A stretch of DNA of 64,000 bases from CADDZO01 sp035294145 (GTDB taxonomy: Bacteria > Chloroflexota > Dormibacteria > Dormibacterales > Dormibacteraceae), in the NCBI GenBank assembly GCA_035294145.1, contig DATGLL010000132.1, positions 1-64,000 on the forward strand. The letters run 5' to 3'. Both the position numbers and the translations under genes were made by a program. Positions 59,783 to 64,000 of the stretch are shown in pieces. Below the pieces are notes generated by a model that was given only the letters and a program-made list of their open reading frames with translations, did not search any database and was not told the DNA's origin. Position 1 is the first letter of the stretch; each line of letters starts with the position of its first letter.

Positions 59783-60775
59783 TCAGGTGTAAGGCGGGAA
59801 GCGACGGCCGGCGCCCTGCTCGATGAGGCCACCGTAGCCCAGGCGAGCCAGGTCCAATTCGTCCGCCTCCCCATAGGCGAAGACGAAGGGGAGGACCAGA
59901 TCCAGGGCGGTGTTCTTGCCGAAGCCGGCGCAAGAGGCGACCCCAAGCACCACCGCTCGTCCCAACCGACCCAGCCAGAGCATGCTCCCGGGGTGGGCTG
60001 GAGCGCCCTGGCGGAGCAGCTCGCCACCGACGGCCTCGAGCTCGGCGTAGGCAGCGTCCAAGGGGTCGATCGAGGACGCGCCGGCGAACAGGACCAACTC
60101 GGCCTCGTCCCGACGGACCTGCTCATAGGCCTCGCGCACCGCTGGTCCACTGCGCGCCACCTCGCGCACGGCCAGGAGCTGGGCCCCATACCAGCCGAGC
60201 TTGCGGGTCACGGCCTGGGTGAAGAGCTCCCGGGCCTTGGGCTTGAGTCGCTCGGTGACCACGACCAGGGTCTTGAGCGGCCGGAAGGCATCCACCCGCA
60301 CCACCGGCCGGGAGGCGGCCGCTGCTCGCTCCGCCTCCCGGATCAGGAATCCAGGCACGGCCACCGGCGTCACCTTGGCCCCGGCGACCTCCTCTCCCTC
60401 ATCGACCGCCTGGCCGTCCACGAGGGTGAACACCCCAACCGCGGGCAGGTGGTTGAGCCGATCGACCGCCTCGCGGTCGACCCGCACCAGACCGCGGCGA
60501 GTGGCCACCAGGCGTACCTGGCTCTGAACCGGCTCGCTAACCCGTGTCCCTGGCCCCGCGACCGCCGCGCCCAAGCGCCGTGCCGCCTCGTCCTCGTGGA
60601 CGTCACCCTCCTCCAGCTCGACCACGTGCACCTCGGGCAGCGCCCGCAGGGCGTTGAGATGCTCCGGGCTGAGGATGGTGCCCTTTCGCAGCCTTGGGCC
60701 CACGTCGTGGGTCAGCACCCGGCCGACGACGGCCTCGGGGGCGAGGTCGGCCGCCGAGAGGCGAAGGATCTTCAT
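59783..60775 (-). CDS. molybdopterin-binding (MoaB/MogA/MoeA-like) domain protein
   Basis: 330 aa. LTHDVGPRLRKGTILSPEHLNALRAL resembles the MoeA-like N-terminal part and ELVLFAGASSIDPLDAAYAELEAVGGELLRQGAPAHPGSMLWLGRL the MogA/MoaB fold (G-S-x-D, GAP-HPG). Proteins of this arrangement accompany molybdenum hydroxylases. No molybdoenzyme or other moa/moe gene is in the window, so the partner is elsewhere. Confidence 0.82.
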   Translation of the reverse strand: MKILRLSAADLAPEAVVGRVLTHDVGPRLRKGTILSPEHLNALRALPEVHVVELEEGDVHEDEAARRLGAAVAGPGTRVSEPVQSQVRLVATRRGLVRVDREAVDRLNHLPAVGVFTLVDGQAVDEGEEVAGAKVTPVAVPGFLIREAERAAAASRPVVRVDAFRPLKTLVVVTERLKPKARELFTQAVTRKLGWYGAQLLAVREVARSGPAVREAYEQVRRDEAELVLFAGASSIDPLDAAYAELEAVGGELLRQGAPAHPGSMLWLGRLGRAVVLGVASCAGFGKNTALDLVLPFVFAYGEADELDLARLGYGGLIEQGAGRRFPPYT

Positions 60776-60868
60776 CTCACGCTCACCTGAAGGTTCGGTC
60801 GATACCGTTGCTCCATAGCCTCGGCCCGGTGTGAGATCACGCCCTGCCGCCGGTTCGTTTCATCCCTG

Positions 60869-62056
60869 TCATCCCTGCGGGCAGGCGCGCAGGACGCGGT
60901 CGTCATCGGGGGCCGGGTTGCCCCGACCATCTCGGTTGCTGGTCAGCACATAGAGGCAATGATCCGGGCCAGCCACCACGTCCCGCAGGCGCCCGTACCC
61001 TGTGAGCACCGTCTCTTGGGCGAGGACGCGACTGGGCTGGGTGGGGTCGATGACGAAGCGAAGCAACTCCTGGCCGGCGAGAGCGGCGACGATCAGCGTC
61101 GGCTGCTGATCAGGGTGGGGGCGGTAGAACGTCATGCCGGACGGGGCCCAGGTGAGGTCGTCGCTCTCGGCCACCGGAGGGACCCGTGGGGGCGGATTGC
61201 CGTAGTCCTGGGGGCGGCCCGCCGGCGCCAAGCCAGCCCAGACCGGCCAACCGTAGAAGGCCCCCGGCTGGATCAGGTCGATCTCGTCGTGGTGGAAGAG
61301 GCCGAACTCCCCAGTGGGGCCGTTGACGCTGGCATAGAGCCGTCCCTGGTCGTCCCAGGCCAGGCCCTCCGGGTTTCGCAGCCCCCAGGCGTAGACCGGG
61401 GAGCCTGGGAAGGGATTGCCGGGCGGTATCGAGCCGTCGTCGCGAAGTCGCAGGATCTTGCCGTTCAGGGAGTGCAGGTCGGCAGCCCGCCCGGGCACCT
61501 GAGCGTCACCGACGGTGACGTAGAGCAGCCCGTCGGGCCCGAACGCGATGCGACCTCCGAAGTGACAGCAGCGACCGCCGGGGATGCCGTCCAGGATCAC
61601 GTGTTCGTCGGTGAGCCGCCCATCCGCGTAGGTAAAGCGGGACACTCGGCTCACGGTCCCCGAAGCTCCGCGGTAGGTGTAGAAGAGGTACACGAAGGGG
61701 GGCTTGGGGAAGCCAGGGTGGATGGCGAGCCCTAACAGGCCACTCTCGACCCCTGGCGCCTGGACCACGTTCAGCGTGAGGGCGGGTTGAGGCTCGAGAT
61801 GGCCGTTTCGGACCACCCGGACCTGTCCTGTCCGCTCGGTGATCAGCATCGTGCCGTCGGGAAGGATGGCCAGCTCCCAGGGGACGGTCAATCCCCTCAC
61901 CACGGTCTGGACCGTGAGCCGGAGCGGCCCCGGAACCCCCGGCGTGGGGCTGGGCGTTGGCGGGGCCGAGGATGAGGGGCGGACGACGGAGGGCGTCCTC
62001 GCCTGGCCGCAGGCCGCCAGGAGGAGCAGCGCCAACGCCGCGGCCATGCGCCTCAT
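60869..62056 (-). CDS. lipoprotein, PQQ-dependent sugar (glucose/sorbosone) dehydrogenase family
   Basis: About 395 aa. The signal ALALLLLAAC has a lipobox Cys (LAAC), preceded by Arg residues when ATG 62056 is used; ATG 62047 has a better-spaced GGGAGG but loses them. The six-bladed propeller shows VPWELAILPDGTMLITERTGQVRV, ESGLLGLAIHPGF, DGLLYVTVGDA, NGKILRLRDDGSIPPGNPF and WGLRNPEGLAWD, the soluble glucose dehydrogenase motifs. Extracytoplasmic sugar oxidation is the family role; PQQ binding is not proven. Confidence 0.9.
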   Translation of the reverse strand: MRRMAAALALLLLAACGQARTPSVVRPSSSAPPTPSPTPGVPGPLRLTVQTVVRGLTVPWELAILPDGTMLITERTGQVRVVRNGHLEPQPALTLNVVQAPGVESGLLGLAIHPGFPKPPFVYLFYTYRGASGTVSRVSRFTYADGRLTDEHVILDGIPGGRCCHFGGRIAFGPDGLLYVTVGDAQVPGRAADLHSLNGKILRLRDDGSIPPGNPFPGSPVYAWGLRNPEGLAWDDQGRLYASVNGPTGEFGLFHHDEIDLIQPGAFYGWPVWAGLAPAGRPQDYGNPPPRVPPVAESDDLTWAPSGMTFYRPHPDQQPTLIVAALAGQELLRFVIDPTQPSRVLAQETVLTGYGRLRDVVAGPDHCLYVLTSNRDGRGNPAPDDDRVLRACPQG

Positions 62057-62085
62057 CCTCCCAATCCTAGGCGGAGCCCCGATCC

Positions 62086-62757
62086 TTAGCCGTGCGAGGG
62101 AGCCTTGCCCGTACGGTAGATCGTCGCCACCGAGGCGGCCTCCGGCAGCCCACAGGCGAGGACCTCCGCCGCCGCCCGCTCGGTGTCGTAGGCAACGCGC
62201 CGCGTGTGCGCCTCTCCGTCCTCGATCAAGAGGTAGGCGGCGCGGGCGTCCCCGTCCAGGGGCAGGCCGACGCTGCCACTGTTGGCAACCGTCAGGTCGC
62301 CGATGCGTCGGACGAAGGCTCTGTGGATGTGGGCATAGACCGCGATGTGGGTGCCCAGAGGGGCGAAGGTGGCTCGCAGCTCGGCGTCGCCGGCCTCGGG
62401 GAACACGGCCCGCCATACGTCGCCGGGAGCGGCGTGCACCAAGGCCACCTGATCGTCGTGCCGCCACTCCAAGGGCAGCTGCTGAAGCCAGGCCACCCGC
62501 TCGTCGCCGATCCGCTCACGGGCCCAGGCCACCCGTCGCTCGATGCTGTGGCTCTCCATGGCCTGGTCCATGTTCCCCATCACCCCGGGCCAGCCCAGCT
62601 CCCGTACCCGATCGATGCACTCAGCTGGTCGAGGTCCGTTGAAGGCCAGGTCGCCGCCGTGGACCACCAGGTCTGGAGCCACGCGTTCCAGGTCGGCGAT
62701 CACCGCCTCCAGGGCCTGGAGGTTGCCATGGATGTCGGAGACGATCGCAAGCCTCAC
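62086..62757 (-). CDS. calcineurin-like metallophosphoesterase (YfcE/MPE family)
   Basis: 223 aa. IVSDIHGNLQAL, VVHGGDLAFNGP, GVMGNMDQ (GNxD variant), VHAAPGD and YAHIHRAFVRRI/ANSGSVGLP provide the dinuclear metal site. Substrate unknown. GTG 62757 follows TAGCCT by 6 nt, another candidate leaderless start. Divergent from the epimerase gene. Confidence 0.92.
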   Translation of the reverse strand: MRLAIVSDIHGNLQALEAVIADLERVAPDLVVHGGDLAFNGPRPAECIDRVRELGWPGVMGNMDQAMESHSIERRVAWARERIGDERVAWLQQLPLEWRHDDQVALVHAAPGDVWRAVFPEAGDAELRATFAPLGTHIAVYAHIHRAFVRRIGDLTVANSGSVGLPLDGDARAAYLLIEDGEAHTRRVAYDTERAAAEVLACGLPEAASVATIYRTGKAPSHG

Positions 62758-62763
62758 ATCCTC

Positions 62764-62769
62764 AGGCTA
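62764..62769 (-). promoter_or_regulatory. candidate -10 TAGCCT of the phosphoesterase gene
   Basis: TAGCCT, 6 nt, GTG 62757. Confidence 0.35.
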
Positions 62770-62900
62770 AGCGTTCTGCCCCGGGTTGTTCCCGGCCACG
62801 GTCGAGAAGCGAGCGGTGGGGGCCCGAGCTTGCCCATCGCCCTTGCTATGCGCCTACACTTCGCGTCCTGAGCCATGGGCGAGCACCTGGAAGGTGTCAA

Positions 62901-63830
62901 ATGCGGGTCCTTCTGACCGGCGGCGCCGGCTTCATCGGCTCCCACATCGCCGATGCCTTGGTCGAGCGCGGCGACGAGGTCGTCGTCATCGATGACCTCT
63001 CCACCGGCTGCCGGGAGAACCTGAACCCGGGCGTGCGCTTCCACCAGATGGACGTACGTTCGCCCGAGGCGGCTCGCCTGGTCCACGAGCTTCGGCCGGA
63101 CATCGTCTGCCACCACGCGGCCCAGGTCAGCGTCAGCCGATCGGTTCGCGAGCCTCGGCTCGACGCCGAGGTGAACCTCATGGCTGCCCTGGGGCTGCTG
63201 GAGGCGACGCGCCATGTGGGTGCTCGTTTCGTCTTCGCCTCCACCGGGGGGGCTCTCTACGGGGACGCGGCTGTGCTCCCCACCCCGGAGAGCTACCCAG
63301 CCTGGCCGATCTCGCCCTACGGCGTCTCCAAGCTCGCCTTCGAACACTACCTGCACTGCTACGCCGTTCAGCACGAGATCTCGTACGTGGCCCTGCGCTA
63401 TGCCAACGTCTATGGGCCCAGGCAGAGCCCGCATGGGGAGGCGGGGGTCGTCGCCATCTTCTGCCAGCGCCTGCTCGCCGGTGAACGGCCGGTCATCCAC
63501 GGCGACGGTCGTCAGACCCGAGATTACGTCTACATCTCCGACGTGGTGCGGGCGAACCTGGCCGCGATGGACGCCACCGTCAGCGGGCATTTCAATGTCG
63601 GTACCGGACGGCAGGTCGACGTCAACCACCTCTTCCAGCTGATCGCCGAGCGGGTCGGGACTGGGATCGAGGCCGTGCATGGGCCGCCGCGACCTGGAGA
63701 TCAGCGCACCTCGGCACTGGACCCTAGCCTGATCGCCGAACGTCTCGGGTGGCGGCCGCAGGTCGGCTTGGAGCAGGGGCTGGAAGAGACGGTGGCCTGG
63801 TTCCGGGCCCGGGTTGTGGCTGCGAGGTGA
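62901..63830 (+). CDS. galE: NAD-dependent epimerase/dehydratase, UDP-glucose 4-epimerase type
   Basis: 309 aa extended SDR. TGGAGFIGSHIADAL binds NAD, Ser in FASTGGALYG and YGVSK give the catalytic Ser/Tyr/Lys, and RYANVYGPRQ and VYISDVV follow, as in GalE-like enzymes of cell-envelope sugar metabolism. GGAAGG lies 8 nt before the ATG; a TACACT -10 may lie at 62855-62860. The symbol denotes the family; epimerase specificity is not proven. Confidence 0.9.
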   Translation: MRVLLTGGAGFIGSHIADALVERGDEVVVIDDLSTGCRENLNPGVRFHQMDVRSPEAARLVHELRPDIVCHHAAQVSVSRSVREPRLDAEVNLMAALGLLEATRHVGARFVFASTGGALYGDAAVLPTPESYPAWPISPYGVSKLAFEHYLHCYAVQHEISYVALRYANVYGPRQSPHGEAGVVAIFCQRLLAGERPVIHGDGRQTRDYVYISDVVRANLAAMDATVSGHFNVGTGRQVDVNHLFQLIAERVGTGIEAVHGPPRPGDQRTSALDPSLIAERLGWRPQVGLEQGLEETVAWFRARVVAAR

Positions 63831-63844
63831 GGGTTCGGCGAGAG

Positions 63845-63869
63845 CCAGGCTGAGAGCTGCTCAGCCTGG
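63845..63869 (+). terminator. hairpin after the epimerase gene (10-bp stem)
   Basis: CCAGGCTGAG and CTCAGCCTGG are exact reverse complements around AGCTG. It follows the epimerase stop by about 15 nt and has no U tract. A factor-independent GC-type terminator or an attenuator before the next gene. Confidence 0.6.
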
Positions 63870-63887
63870 ATCAGCGGAGGCGCAGCC

Positions 63888-64000
63888 ATGGCGATGATCG
63901 ATGAGAGGACCCGTGCCAGTGAGGAGCGAATTGCCCGCTTCTTTGAGCGGCTGATGGAGCTTCGGCCGGTGGAGGCCTCGTACCACGGGCTCCACCAGCA
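63888..64000 (+). CDS. DUF885-family protein, N-terminus (cut by the window end)
   Basis: Only 37 complete codons are present. IARFFERLMELRPVEASYHG matches the start of DUF885 proteins (family: ...FFERLLEL-P--AT-LGLH), putative metallo-hydrolases. GGAGG lies 7 nt before ATG 63888. The remainder is outside the window. Confidence 0.65.
   Translation, partial: MAMIDERTRASEERIARFFERLMELRPVEASYHGLHQ

Noticed and set aside
1..64000. tRNA, rRNA, CRISPR arrays, riboswitches other than the PyrR hairpin
   Set aside because: I scanned gaps for T-loop sequences, regular short repeats and common riboswitch cores and saw none; a covariance-model search would be decisive.

Overview
This is a GC-rich (roughly 70% by eye), gene-dense bacterial chromosome segment. 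The gene set (fused FbiC and CofD for coenzyme F420, PdxS/PdxT vitamin B6 synthesis, a CBS-less GuaB3-type IMP dehydrogenase, mycobacterium-like translational control of the pyr operon, a Ycf45-like ATPase with an R3H domain, a DUF4332 protein) points to the Actinobacteriota/Chloroflexota/Dormibacterota part of the tree. I lean to a Chloroflexota- or Dormibacterota-like soil organism. This is an inference from gene content, not from a marker tree. I see no rRNA, tRNA or CRISPR array.

Layout. 1-430: decayed IS607-type element (serine recombinase piece, then a TnpB-like piece) ending in a strong hairpin, followed by about 1.1 kb with no supported gene. 1544-4577: YgjP-like metalloprotease, DinB protein, SDR, DUF4870 membrane protein. 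4613-16187 (all minus): pdxS-pdxT-GNAT-R3H ATPase-cofD-fbiC-M3 peptidase-yqeY-nth, then an SOS-box-controlled radical SAM gene and a small orphan. 16867-24431 (minus): pyrB-pyrR-carAB-pyrK-pyrD, with carA and carB fused in one frame and a PyrR-binding hairpin before pyrB. 24537-35262 (minus): purB-purC-purS-purQ-purL-purF-purM-purN-purH-grpB. 35507-38183 (plus): ECF sigma factor with a membrane-anchored Ig/propeller partner. 38159-42163 (minus): STAND/NB-ARC-TPR protein and an unrecognised protein. 42315-52988 (minus): guaB3-guaA-purD-purE, then a biotin-dependent carboxylase module (carboxyltransferase-BCCP fusion, a beta-hydroxyacid dehydrogenase, biotin carboxylase), Nudix, YbjQ and a second endonuclease III. 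53152-64000: mixed metabolic genes (gdhA, phaR-like, PLP dehydratase, HD phosphohydrolase, DUF309, VOC, molybdopterin-binding, sugar dehydrogenase lipoprotein, phosphoesterase, sugar epimerase, start of a DUF885 protein).

How it works together. From PRPP the window encodes every enzyme to IMP except PurK, then IMP to GMP. It also encodes carbamoyl phosphate, carbamoyl aspartate and orotate formation except PyrC (PyrE and PyrF are also absent). PLP and two steps of F420 synthesis lie upstream on the same strand. Genes are tightly packed with many ATGA/GTGA overlaps. Several first genes carry a -10 hexamer only 6-9 nt before the start codon, suggesting leaderless mRNAs.

Most notable points: the fused CarAB synthetase; the PyrR hairpin abutting the pyrB ribosome-binding site; a carboxyltransferase whose metal-binding Asp, Lys and one His are replaced; a LexA-type palindrome against the radical SAM promoter; and two perfect inverted repeats placed like operators at the pur/ECF and phaR-like promoters.
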